A stretch of DNA of 64,000 nucleotides from Hyphomicrobiales bacterium. GTDB taxonomy: Bacteria > Pseudomonadota > Alphaproteobacteria > Rhizobiales > JAJFHR01. The notes under the pieces were generated by a model that ran no database searches, was not told where the DNA came from, and worked only from the letters and a program-made list of their open reading frames with translations. Location: assembly GCA_021775475.1 (NCBI GenBank), contig JAJFHS010000029.1, positions 1-64,000 on the forward strand. Direction: 5' to 3'. The position numbers and the translations under genes were made by a program. Below, piece by piece: positions 37,170-45,681 of the stretch (positions are counted from its first letter, which is position 1; every line of letters starts with the position of its first letter).

Positions 37170-37607
37170 TACACCATGCCACACACGATGATGTTGTCCA
37201 CATAAAGCGCTGTGCTGAACTGGCCTATGCACCTTATGTGGAGCGAATGGGTAAAAAACCGGGCCCCATGGTGGCAGACTTTGACGCGCTCGTGGACAAG
37301 CAATCTGTCTATATTCTCGAAGTCAGACGCAATCTGCGCGGCTTCATTGTCTGCTTTGCCAACAAAGATCATTTCCACATAGAAAACATCGCCGTTTTAC
37401 CGGAATTTACCGGCATGGGTTACGGCAGGCAGCTAATGGACTTTGCCGAGGCCGAGGCGCGAACACTGGGGTATTTGCGGCTCGAACTCTATACAAATGA
37501 AAAAATGCGGGAAAACCTCACACTAATACCCCAAGTTGGGCTATGAAGAATTTGCGCGAAAAACCCAAGATGGTTTTTCGCGCGTGTTCTTTCGCAAACA
37601 CCTCTAG
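37160..37607 (+). pseudogene. GNAT-family N-acetyltransferase gene with a +1 frameshift
   Basis: The frame encodes a GNAT protein up to about residue 122: VHIKRCAELAYAPYVERMG, the acetyl-CoA region IENIAVLPEFTGMGYGRQLMDFAE, and RLELYTNEKMRENLTL. It then stops early at 37544-37546. Skipping one base at 37525-37526 (an extra A in CTAATACCCC) restores the family ending YPKLGYEEFARKTQDGFSRV and an extension to a TAG at 37605-37607. A single-base insertion or a sequencing error explains this. If the base is real, the product lacks the last strand of the fold and is probably inactive. Confidence 0.8.
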
Positions 37608-37609
37608 GA

Positions 37610-38305
37610 TCAACTGAAATATCGTGAATGCATACGGGCCAGGTAATCCACCAGATTGCTATGTTCGTTGACGGCGCTGATAAGCGGGGTGTCGAACCCT
37701 TTGGCTGATACACCGGCCAATATGGCAAATACAAAGGCATCGGCACCGCACGGGTTTGCCCCCATAATATAATTATTGTCGCCGAGAATTGCAGCCGCAT
37801 GATCAATGGTGCGGATTGCCAGTTGATATTTTTCTTCTTCCGAATGAAGCCCGGTGCCCTGGCCGAAAAGTGAGCGGGCAATTCTTTTCTTTGTCGCCTC
37901 GGTTATTTCAGCGCGGGCGGGCTCGGGAATAGCTTCAAAGAACATGCTCGGGCCAAAATCAAAGTTGCCTTCGTGCATCCAGCGCTGGCTCAGCAACGTC
38001 CAGTAAAGATTGTCTTCCATCAATTTTTCAACCGCCCAGGCCAACCCACGCTGGCGATCATCAAGATCAGCATCAAAATCAAAGCTGTACTTATCCTCAA
38101 TGTGCAGCCGGATGAAGGTACTGTCGGCGACAATTTCACCGTCATCTTTAAGATAAGGAAGCTTGCCCTTAGGCGCCTCGCCAAGCCCGTCAAAATCCGC
38201 CACATACGCCAGTTCGGCCATTTTCAGCAAAATTTCAGCTTTGGTAACGAAGGGGGATGCATCGGGAAGACCGAAGGCCTCACCAAATTTGTAAAGCGTG
38301 ATCAT
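37610..38305 (-). CDS. Glutathione S-transferase family protein
   Basis: GST-like protein of 231 residues with an N-terminal thioredoxin domain (about 1-75) containing KGKLPYLKDDGEIVADSTFI, which includes the cis-Pro and glutathione gamma-glutamyl contact (DS), and an all-helical C-terminal domain with the N-capping segment ADAFVFAILAG near residue 195. The catalytic residue is not obvious. It is divergent from a WYL-domain regulator gene, and a strong palindrome lies between the two, so that regulator probably controls it. Confidence 0.85.
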   Translation of the reverse strand: MITLYKFGEAFGLPDASPFVTKAEILLKMAELAYVADFDGLGEAPKGKLPYLKDDGEIVADSTFIRLHIEDKYSFDFDADLDDRQRGLAWAVEKLMEDNLYWTLLSQRWMHEGNFDFGPSMFFEAIPEPARAEITEATKKRIARSLFGQGTGLHSEEEKYQLAIRTIDHAAAILGDNNYIMGANPCGADAFVFAILAGVSAKGFDTPLISAVNEHSNLVDYLARMHSRYFS

Positions 38306-38355
38306 GTGAGGGTTCTTTCTTCCTTGTTGGTTTCAATGCAGTGTCTATACTGACT

Positions 38356-38383
38356 CACTCCTGACAACCTTGTGTCAGGAGTG
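38356..38383. promoter_or_regulatory. Palindromic operator between GST and WYL-regulator genes
   Basis: CACTCCTGACA at 38356-38366 and TGTCAGGAGTG at 38373-38383 form a perfect 11-base inverted repeat with a 6-base spacer. It lies between divergent start codons (38305 and 38425). Palindromes with CTGACA/TGTCAG arms beside YafY-type WYL regulators are, as I recall, common. It is the probable binding site for the adjacent regulator. Confidence 0.75.
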
Positions 38384-38424
38384 TTGTTATTGCTGAACTG
38401 CACTTGCCCTGGATGGAGTGAATT

Positions 38425-39120
38425 ATGAGACGTGCCGAGCGCCTGATGCAGGTAATCCAGATTTTTCGTCGCCATGGCACCTGGCGCACAGCACCGCTGA
38501 CAGCGGCGCAACTGGCCGATGAACTGGAAATAAATGTGCGCACGGTTTATCGCGATATCCAGGCCCTTATCGGCAATGGCGTACCGATACGCGGTGAAGC
38601 CGGTGTTGGTTATATGATGGAGGATGGCTTTGATCTGCCGCCGATGATGTTCAACACGGATGAATTGGAGGCCCTGATGCTGGGCGCACGTCTGGTTGCC
38701 ACGCAAGGCGATGAGATGCTGGCAAGGTCTGCGCTTGATGCCGTTGCCAAAATTGCTGAAATAGTACCGCTGGAATTACGACCGGTATTGCTTGATGCAC
38801 CACTTTATGCACCGGAACTTGGCCGCGACCCGATAGATACGATCGATGCAGGTGACATTCGTGTGGCTTTGCGCAAACGCAGAAAAATCCAAATTGAATA
38901 TAGCGATGCCCAGGCCAACCCGTCACAACGCACCTTGTGGCCCATTGCCCTGGCTTACTTCAAAGGTGCGCGCCTTCTGGTTGCCTGGTGCGAATTGCGC
39001 GATGATTTCAGGCATTTTCGCGTAGACCGCATATCAAAGCTGGAATTGCTGGAGGACAACGTACCCGAACGCCACGATGTGCTCTTTCACCGCTGGTGGC
39101 GCATTGAGAAGCAAAAGCCA
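38425..39120 (+). CDS. YafY/DeoR-like transcriptional regulator with WYL domain
   Basis: Transcription factor of 232 residues. The N-terminal winged helix-turn-helix (HTH_11) contains LTAAQLADELEINVRTVYRDIQALI at about 27-52. The WYL ligand-sensing domain is at about 130-220, in which the canonical WYL triad reads LVAWCELRDDFRHFRVDRI. It should bind DNA as a dimer and respond to an unknown ligand. It is divergent from a GST gene across a perfect 11-base palindrome, implying control of that gene and of itself. The ATG at 38425 follows GGAG. Confidence 0.9.
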
Positions 39121-39148
39121 TGAGGATTACCTGTCCGTGCGGAGCCAG

Positions 39149-39250
39149 AGCGTGTCACCGATAAGTGGGTACCGGTTATCGGATAAATAACACGCTTAAG
39201 CAAAGAGTTAGAGTGCAGTTTTGATTCTATCAAAACATGAAGCACTCTAA
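39149..39250 (+). repeat. Composite intergenic palindromic repeat, copy B
   Basis: Nested hairpins occur in tandem. The first has outer arms AGCGTGT (39149-39155) and ACACGCT (39190-39196) and inner arms CCGATAA (39158-39164) and TTATCGG (39176-39182). The second has outer arms TTAGAGTGC (39208-39216) and GCACTCTAA (39242-39250) and inner arms TTTTGAT (39219-39225) and ATCAAAA (39229-39235). The arrangement matches copy A at 374-475 in inverse orientation. It lies between the WYL-regulator gene and malonyl-CoA decarboxylase. Compensating differences between copies suggest the RNA or DNA fold matters. Confidence 0.75.
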
Positions 39251-39325
39251 GGCTGTCATACGGCCTTGCTTACACCCTTTCGTTACCCCATATTGAGGGT
39301 GGATACATTTTCTGACGAGGGCGAC

Positions 39326-40702
39326 ATGAAGAACGTTAGTTTCCTGAATGGATTGATTGACTCAATTGTTGAGCGTGGCCGATCTTTGCTGGATGGTACA
39401 TCCGAAAGCAAAATTGATCTCGATACGCTGTTGGAACTTTCGAATGCTCTGGTGGCGGGTCATGGCGAATTTTCCGGCTCATTGCTGGCACAGCAAATCA
39501 TTACCGGATACAGAACCCTCGATGATGAGGAAAAACTGGCTTTTTTCCAATTTCTGGCTTCCGAGTTTGTACCCGACAAAACCAGACTTGAGGCCAGCGC
39601 TCAATTGTATCTGGATGATCCCTGCCCTGACCACCTGGCGCAATTGGCTGAAGATGTCGATGGGCCGCGACAAGAGTTTTTTCGCCGTTTGAACCTTACG
39701 CCCAATGGTGCGCGCGCCATGGTTGCCATGCGGCTTGATTTGTTGAAAATTCTAAAAAAACACCCGGAATTGAAAGTTGTCGATAAGGATCTTGTCCATA
39801 TGTTCGGCTCGTGGTTCAACCGGGGGTTTTTGGTATTACGCCGTATCGATTGGTCTACGTCGGCGCAAACACTTGAGAAGATTATCGAGTATGAAGCCGT
39901 GCATGAAATTAGCGACTGGAGTGATCTAAAACGACGACTTGATCCGGTAGACCGTCGCTGTTTTGCCTTTTTTCACCCGGCCTTAATGGATGATCCTCTT
40001 ATTTTTGTTGAAGTAGCATTGAGCCAGGACATCCCTGCATCCATTCAGGAATTGTTAGCGGAAGAAACGCCTGAGACACCGCAAACGCCTTCAACGGCAG
40101 TGTTTTATTCCATCTCCAATTGCCAGAAGGGTTTGCAGGGAATTTCGTTTGGCAACCTTCTTATCAAGCAGGTGGCTACTGATCTAGCGCGTGAAACCCC
40201 CTCTTTGAAAAACTTCGTTACCCTGTCACCAATCCCGCGTTTTGCCTCATGGTTGAAAGACATTCGCGATAACCAGAACTTCGGCGCTCTGAGCCCCGAT
40301 GAAATTGAAAAACTTGAAGATCTCGATAATGTCGACTGGCATGATGGTGGCGACCAGCGTGCGCAACTGGAAGAGCCTCTGAGGCATTTGGCCGCCCGCT
40401 ATCTGCTCAGCGCTAAATCAGCACGCAATCAGGTGCTTGACCCGGTAGCGCGTTTCCACCTCGGCAATGGTGCGCGCCTTGAGCGTATCAACTGGCTCGG
40501 TGATTTATCACCCGCCGGGATTGAGCGTTCGCATGGATTGATGGTCAATTACCTTTATGATCTGGCGACTGTTGAGGCCAATCATGAGGCGTATGTCAAT
40601 GAAGGCGTAATTGCTACCCCAAATCGGGTGAGAAAACTGTTACGTGGCAAACCCGCAACCGAGGTGCAAGGCCCACCACCAGAACAATCAGCGGCAAGCT
40701 GA
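39326..40702 (+). CDS. Malonyl-CoA decarboxylase
   Basis: Enzyme converting malonyl-CoA to acetyl-CoA and CO2, 458 residues. The N-terminal helical domain (about 1-170) precedes the GNAT-fold catalytic domain. Recognisable blocks are CFAFFHPALMDDPLIFVEVAL, SIQELLA, FYSISNCQKGLQGISFGNLLIKQV, and the catalytic His-containing PVARFHLGNGARLERINWLGD. The ATG at 39326 follows a GAGGG site; the open frame upstream lacks family similarity. No malonyl-CoA synthetase (matB) gene is in the window, so its metabolic role (malonate use or fatty-acid balance) is open. Confidence 0.93.
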   Translation: MKNVSFLNGLIDSIVERGRSLLDGTSESKIDLDTLLELSNALVAGHGEFSGSLLAQQIITGYRTLDDEEKLAFFQFLASEFVPDKTRLEASAQLYLDDPCPDHLAQLAEDVDGPRQEFFRRLNLTPNGARAMVAMRLDLLKILKKHPELKVVDKDLVHMFGSWFNRGFLVLRRIDWSTSAQTLEKIIEYEAVHEISDWSDLKRRLDPVDRRCFAFFHPALMDDPLIFVEVALSQDIPASIQELLAEETPETPQTPSTAVFYSISNCQKGLQGISFGNLLIKQVATDLARETPSLKNFVTLSPIPRFASWLKDIRDNQNFGALSPDEIEKLEDLDNVDWHDGGDQRAQLEEPLRHLAARYLLSAKSARNQVLDPVARFHLGNGARLERINWLGDLSPAGIERSHGLMVNYLYDLATVEANHEAYVNEGVIATPNRVRKLLRGKPATEVQGPPPEQSAAS

Positions 40703-40809
40703 CAGGCTTAACAGTCTGGCAATATTTTTGCTGCACATTAACTCAATTGATTCTTTATGTCAGAAAGTCCGCAAGAATTGCGGATTGACGCCTCGCAAGG
40801 ATTGCAAAA

Positions 40810-41607
40810 ATGGGTGATGTAGCGGCTCTGATCTCCTCTGGAGGTCCGCCTCCGAGTAAAGCCAAGGCCACGGACTTTTTTGGTGGCAGGACAGCAGATT
40901 CGGTTTTTTCAATCGGTGCTGGTGGTGGTGGTGCTACCGATAGCCAGCTTGCTGCCAAAGCCATCATCGCCTCAAACGAGCGCGAAATTAACCGCATCCG
41001 TGGCTACAAGGTTCAACTTACCCCGTCAGATAATCAGCGCCTCAGGGTTCTCAGAGAAAAGATCATCACCATTAATGAGCGGGCAACAAATGCCACAGCT
41101 TCGGGTAAGGATTTTGAAGACCGGATTAAATTTCTGGGCGAAGCGGACAAAATACTTGGCAAACCTTCTGCTGATATTGAAGCTGACGACATTCTCGCCA
41201 CCTTGCGGGAAAAGATCGATGATCTGCTGGCACCAAACTTGAGCCCGGCCGTGGAAAAACGCGTCAAGACGCTGGAGACGCTGAAAGCCTCCTTTGAGGC
41301 CAAGGTTTCCAGAAACGTGGAAAACCGGACACCACAGCTGCAGTTACAAAATGTCACCCGCCAGATACTCAAGCTTACTCCCGCCCGTTCGGTCAGCCAA
41401 TTATCGGTAGCGGAGAAGCGTGAATATGATGAGTTGGCAAGGCTCACCAACCTTCATGTGGGCGACAAGCTGGTATTGAACAGCCGCGAAGCCATCCGGG
41501 TGGCGGATTTACAGACGTCAATCAACTCGCTCAAAGGCTCCCTGCCCCCTGACACCAGCGGCCAACCGACGGCGGCAGCTGTGGCGCGTGCCTACACCCG
41601 CCTGTCG
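40810..41607 (+). CDS. Hypothetical coiled-coil protein
   Basis: I do not recognise this 266-residue protein. The N-terminus is low complexity, rich in Gly, Pro and Ser (SGGPPPSK, GAGGGG). From about residue 45 the sequence is mostly amphipathic helix with regular heptad-like spacing, as in DNQRLRVLREKIITINERA and VEKRVKTLETLKASFEAKV. There is no signal peptide, transmembrane helix or cysteine. It begins about 110 bases after malonyl-CoA decarboxylase and ends four bases from the convergent reductase gene. A structural, secreted or scaffold-like role is possible, but nothing here proves it. Confidence 0.6.
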
Positions 41608-41610
41608 TAG

Positions 41611-42582
41611 CTACGTCCTTTTGTGCGGTCGTGAATAGTCGATATTGGGGCCCCTGGGCACGATTTGCGTGGGGTTGATGGATGTTTGGCTAACGTAATA
41701 GTGACGTTTGATCTGGTCAAAATCCACCGTCTCCGCGACACCTTCCACCTGATATAATTCGCGCAGGTATTCAGACAGGTTGGGATAATCTTCAATAGAT
41801 TTGATGTTGGTTTTGAAGTGGCCGTGATAAACGCTGTCAAAGCGTATCAGCGTGGTGAACAGGCGCCAGTCAGCTTCGGTTATCACATCCCCGGCCAAGT
41901 ATTTCTGAATGCCGAGAGTTTTCTCTATGTTGTCGAGCGTACCAAACAGGGCGAAGACGGCTTTTTCATAGGCTTCTTGGGTGGTGGCAAATCCGGCGCG
42001 GTAAACGCCATTATTGATGTTGGGATAGATGGTCGCGTTAATCGCGTCAATTTCATCATGCAGGTTTTCAGGAAAATAGTCCGGCGTTGTCCCGGTGAGT
42101 TGACTGAATGCACTATTGAACATCCTGATAATTTCAGAAGATTCATTGTTGACGATCGTCCCGGTTTTCCTGTCCCACAATATCGGAACGGTAACACGGC
42201 CGGAATATTGCGGATCAGCTTTGGTGTAAACCTGATGCACAAAATCGAACCCGTGAACATCATCACCCTGACTTTTTCCTTCCACTTTGAATTCCCAGCC
42301 GTTTTCAAGCATGTCGGGATGAACAATGGACAGGGAAATAATATCTTCAAGCTGTTTGAGTTTGCGAAAAATAAGCGTTCTGTGCGCCCACGGGCACGCC
42401 AGAGATATGTAAAGGTGATAGCGATCCGCTTCGGCCCTGAAACCTGCCTTACCGGTTGGGCCGGCAGAACCGTCGGCGGTTATCCAGTGGCGAAACTGGC
42501 TTTCGCCGCGTTTGAATTCACCTTTTGTGGCTTTGGTATCGTACCAAACGTCATGCCAGATGCCTTTTACAAGCTTGCCCAT
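41611..42582 (-). CDS. Glutathionyl-hydroquinone reductase
   Basis: Omega-like GST of 323 residues (YqjG/PcpF family, Xi class) that uses glutathione to reduce glutathionyl-hydroquinones. The redox cysteine is in SLACPWAHRTLIFRKLK near residue 65, the classic CPWA motif. The long N-terminal segment before the thioredoxin domain, and the HGFDFVHQVYTKADPQYSGRVTVPILWD block, match the family. Two palindromes lie upstream: CTGTATACAG at 42604-42613, close to the start, and a 12-base inverted repeat at 42657-42693. Confidence 0.93.
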   Translation of the reverse strand: MGKLVKGIWHDVWYDTKATKGEFKRGESQFRHWITADGSAGPTGKAGFRAEADRYHLYISLACPWAHRTLIFRKLKQLEDIISLSIVHPDMLENGWEFKVEGKSQGDDVHGFDFVHQVYTKADPQYSGRVTVPILWDRKTGTIVNNESSEIIRMFNSAFSQLTGTTPDYFPENLHDEIDAINATIYPNINNGVYRAGFATTQEAYEKAVFALFGTLDNIEKTLGIQKYLAGDVITEADWRLFTTLIRFDSVYHGHFKTNIKSIEDYPNLSEYLRELYQVEGVAETVDFDQIKRHYYVSQTSINPTQIVPRGPNIDYSRPHKRT

Positions 42583-42603
42583 GAATTTTTCGCTTTCTGT
42601 TTA

Positions 42604-42613
42604 CTGTATACAG
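42604..42613. promoter_or_regulatory. Palindrome CTGTATACAG upstream of the hydroquinone reductase gene
   Basis: A perfect 10-base palindrome 22 bases upstream of the reductase start codon. Its GTATAC core resembles sites of GntR-family FCD regulators. It is short and could be chance; no such regulator gene is adjacent. Confidence 0.3.
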
Positions 42614-42656
42614 AAGAAATAATCATCGGACGGTTGGTTTGCAATGCGCTCTTTGA

Positions 42657-42693
42657 TCAACACATTAATTCCCAAATGGACTTAATGTGTTGA
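42657..42693. promoter_or_regulatory. Perfect 12-base inverted repeat between mrp and the reductase gene
   Basis: TCAACACATTAA at 42657-42668 and TTAATGTGTTGA at 42682-42693, with a 13-base spacer. It lies past the mrp stop (minus strand) and about 75 bases upstream of the reductase start. The absence of a T run argues against a simple terminator, so an operator for the reductase gene is equally possible. Confidence 0.6.
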
Positions 42694-42727
42694 CCTTATG
42701 GTAAGCCTCAAAGATTGCCCGAGTATT

Positions 42728-43903
42728 CTATTCCATCACAATCTTTGGTGCGGGCCTGGCATGTGTACCATCATCTTTTTCCACTTCGGCCCAGACGCGG
42801 GTGGCCAGATCACGATAAAGGCCGGCGTGATGGCTGTCGGGATCTGAAATGACGATGGGCTGGCCTTCATCGGAGCGGCGTCTGACTTCAATATCCAGAG
42901 GAATTTCGCCGAGGAAAGGCACGCCAAGTTTTTCTGCTTCGGCACGCGCACCACCATGGCCGAATATTTCAGCTTGATGGCCGCATTCAGGGCAACAGAA
43001 ATAACTCATATTCTCCACGATCCCCAACACCGGCACATCAACACGACGGAACATGTTGAGGCCTTTGCGTGCATCTATCAGGGCAAGATCTTGCGGGGTC
43101 GATACAATAACAGCACCGGCAAGCGGTACCTGCTGGGCCATGGTTAATTGTGCATCGCCAGTGCCTGGTGGCATATCGACAACCAAAACATCAAGTTCGC
43201 CCCAGGCCACTTCACGCAACATCTGGGTAAGCGCCGAAATAACCATAGGCCCGCGCCAGATCATTGGCGTATCTTCCTCGACTAAAAAACCCATGGACAT
43301 GACCTTGAGGCCAAATCCTTCCATCGGTTGCAGGACATTGCCCTGGGCCGGTTGCGGACGCCCGGTGATGGCTAGCAGACGCGGCAGCGAGGGGCCGTAA
43401 ATATCAGCATCAAGCACACCAACCTTGAGGCCGTTGATCAACAGGCCAAGGGCAAGGTTCACGGCTGTGGTTGATTTTCCTACGCCACCCTTGCCTGAAG
43501 CCACGGCAATGATGTGTTTGACACCGGGCACACCGGCAATCTGTGGGGCTGCACCTGCACCGGGACCACCCATAGGCGGTGGCGGGGCAGCATTATTGGA
43601 ACGCGGTGGCGGCGGTGTAGGTCTGGCCGTTGGTGCCGGTCCTGCCCCTGGTTTTTTTTCAGCCGTCAGGGTCACAATCGCATTTTCAACCCCGGGAATT
43701 TCCAGGGCAATTTTCTGGGCGGCATGGCGTAATGGTTCAAGTTCATCGGCACGCACGGGATCGATCATAATCGAAAAATATACAGTGCCATTATCAATAA
43801 CGACTTCCGACACCATGCCCAGAGTGACAATATCGTCGGTTAAGTCTGGCCCCTTGACCCGCGCCAGACTGGCGAGAATTGTTTCTTTTGTTACTGTTGT
43901 CAT
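42728..43903 (-). CDS. mrp: Mrp/ApbC-type iron-sulfur carrier ATPase
   Basis: P-loop ATPase of the Mrp/NBP35 family that carries or inserts Fe-S clusters, 391 residues. The N-terminal MIP18/DUF59 domain (about 1-90) is followed by a Pro-Gly-rich linker and the ATPase domain with the deviant Walker A GKGGVGKSTTAVNLA near residue 135. The cluster-binding CxxC is in SYFCCPECGH near residue 305. It resembles the full-length alphaproteobacterial Mrp. It is divergent in neither direction and probably has its own promoter between 43904 and 43986. Confidence 0.95.
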   Translation of the reverse strand: MTTVTKETILASLARVKGPDLTDDIVTLGMVSEVVIDNGTVYFSIMIDPVRADELEPLRHAAQKIALEIPGVENAIVTLTAEKKPGAGPAPTARPTPPPPRSNNAAPPPPMGGPGAGAAPQIAGVPGVKHIIAVASGKGGVGKSTTAVNLALGLLINGLKVGVLDADIYGPSLPRLLAITGRPQPAQGNVLQPMEGFGLKVMSMGFLVEEDTPMIWRGPMVISALTQMLREVAWGELDVLVVDMPPGTGDAQLTMAQQVPLAGAVIVSTPQDLALIDARKGLNMFRRVDVPVLGIVENMSYFCCPECGHQAEIFGHGGARAEAEKLGVPFLGEIPLDIEVRRRSDEGQPIVISDPDSHHAGLYRDLATRVWAEVEKDDGTHARPAPKIVME

Positions 43904-43986
43904 GCAGCGTGCGGAATTGCCCCCGCCTCCTGTGGTTGATTTGATGTGTTATCTTTGGTCTACCAGATCGACACGGGCAAACAAAC

Positions 43987-44988
43987 CTAATTATCAGTTC
44001 GCGCCGCCGGTTTTATCTGACTGGCGTCGAGCTTTTTGGTAATCTCTTCGCCAGACGGCAATTCTTCCGTGTTATTACCGATCCATACCAGAATATCCTG
44101 CCATACCCGCTTTGCCTGTTTATCGCGCAACAACATGTGCCAGCCATTTTTGTAGTAGACGATGCGTTTTGGCGCGCCAATGGCTTTCATGGCCTTGAAA
44201 GTCGGATCACTGGGGACGATTTGATCATTGGCACCATACAGATACAGCACCGGTTTGGTGATCTTTGGCGAGGCGTCGTAAGCCTCATCCATTAAAGATA
44301 CGAGACCATAAATTGCATCTATTCTGGTATCCGTGACCATGAGGGGATCTTTGCCAAGTTTGCGCAGCATTTCAACATTATCCGATGGCCAGACATTGAG
44401 ACCGCTACCTGAAGCAGTTGAGGCCGGAGAAATGTGGGCGGCTGACCACAGGCTGGCGCGATAAAACACATTCATCGAACGCCACCCCCACACCGCCGGA
44501 GCGACGAGAACAACGCCTTTGGTTTGGGCAAGCCAGCCCTTGCCAAGGGCTGCCATAGTCACGGCACCACCCATGGATACGCCTAAAACATAGACTGGCA
44601 ATTTCTGGTTACGGGCTTTGACCAGGTTAACAAAGGTGACAAGATCACGGGTCATGGCTTCACTGCCTGCCCAAATACCGCGATTGGGGTTTTTGCCAAA
44701 ACTGCGCTGATCGAACGCGTAGGTGCTGACGCCACGTTTGGCAAACCATTTGGCTGGCGCATCAAACGCGTTGCTGTAATCATTAAACCCATGCACGGCC
44801 ACAAGTATAGCTTTTGGTTTTTTTGCTTTCCACACCCGCAACGGCAAAGCTGTGCCATCCTCCATAACAGCCACGTCAGGCTTTAACTCGGCGACAACAT
44901 TTTCCTCACCAAGCTGTTGAACCAGCGGGGCGCAGGCAGAAAACAGCAAACCCAATAAAAATGTCGCAAGACGAGGAAATGATTTCAT
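43987..44988 (-). CDS. Alpha/beta hydrolase lipoprotein (lysophospholipase-like)
   Basis: Serine hydrolase of 333 residues, resembling monoacylglycerol lipase or lysophospholipase (Hydrolase_4). The N-terminus has a signal and lipobox, LLGLLFSACAPL, with the lipidated Cys near residue 19, so it should be membrane anchored and periplasmic. The oxyanion region is VAVHGFNDYSNAF, the nucleophile is in GVSMGGAV, the acid is in LYGANDQIVP and the His in NGWHMLLRD. The triad is complete. The substrate is probably a lysolipid or glyceride. Confidence 0.87.
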   Translation of the reverse strand: MKSFPRLATFLLGLLFSACAPLVQQLGEENVVAELKPDVAVMEDGTALPLRVWKAKKPKAILVAVHGFNDYSNAFDAPAKWFAKRGVSTYAFDQRSFGKNPNRGIWAGSEAMTRDLVTFVNLVKARNQKLPVYVLGVSMGGAVTMAALGKGWLAQTKGVVLVAPAVWGWRSMNVFYRASLWSAAHISPASTASGSGLNVWPSDNVEMLRKLGKDPLMVTDTRIDAIYGLVSLMDEAYDASPKITKPVLYLYGANDQIVPSDPTFKAMKAIGAPKRIVYYKNGWHMLLRDKQAKRVWQDILVWIGNNTEELPSGEEITKKLDASQIKPAARTDN

Positions 44989-45030
44989 AAAATCAGCCGT
45001 ATTTGAACAAATATGGTGTCGAAAAGCGCT

Positions 45031-45672
45031 TCAGCATGTCAGTCGGCCAACCTCTTTTTTCAAATACGGTAATACTTCTGCCTCAAACCACGGGTTCTTT
45101 TTCAACCACCCGGTGTTGCGCCACGACGGGTGCGGCAACGGCAAACACCGCGGGCGCACCTCCCGATTAACACAGTTTTGCCACTCTCTCACAGTGTCGG
45201 TGAGAGATTTTTTGCGATAGCTGCCTAAATGCCACTTTTGCGCATATTGGCCAATTACCAGAATAAGCTCGATTTGTGGTAGAAATTTGAAGACATCGAC
45301 CCGCCATCTGGGCGCACATTCGCGCCGTGGCGGCAAATCCCCGCCCCTGGCATCAAGACCGGGAAAACAAAACCCCATGGGCACAATGGCAAGGCGGCTT
45401 TGATCATAGAATATATTTTTGTCGATCCCCATCCACGCCCGCAACCTGTCGCCACTGGGGTCATCAAACGGTATACCGGAATTATGAACCCGCGTTCCCG
45501 GCGCCTGCCCGGCAATACACAGGCGCGCGCGGGCATTGATGTGGACCACCGGACGCGGCTCGTGGGGCAAGGGTTGGTTGAGCGGATGATCACGGCACAG
45601 GCGGCAGGCGCGAATTCGAGCGGCCAACGCATCCAGTTTTTCCTGCGACGATCCTACCGAAGAAACATTCAT
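45031..45672 (-). CDS. Uracil-DNA glycosylase family protein
   Basis: Protein of 213 residues in the UDG superfamily, with the substrate-binding motif A region GQAPGTRVHNSGIPFDDPSGDRL near residue 55 and the late HPSWRNTGWLKKNPWF block near residue 180. This subgroup of the superfamily is common in proteobacteria; whether it removes uracil is uncertain, because the motif differs from that of Ung. Ten bases separate it from the upstream GST gene stop, so the two are probably cotranscribed. Confidence 0.85.
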   Translation of the reverse strand: MNVSSVGSSQEKLDALAARIRACRLCRDHPLNQPLPHEPRPVVHINARARLCIAGQAPGTRVHNSGIPFDDPSGDRLRAWMGIDKNIFYDQSRLAIVPMGFCFPGLDARGGDLPPRRECAPRWRVDVFKFLPQIELILVIGQYAQKWHLGSYRKKSLTDTVREWQNCVNREVRPRCLPLPHPSWRNTGWLKKNPWFEAEVLPYLKKEVGRLTC

Positions 45673-45681
45673 TTACCCAAC

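Noticed and set aside
39219-39235. FNR-like sequence TTTTGATTCTATCAAAA
   Set aside because: The spacer is 3 bases rather than 4, and the site is the inner hairpin of the composite repeat.
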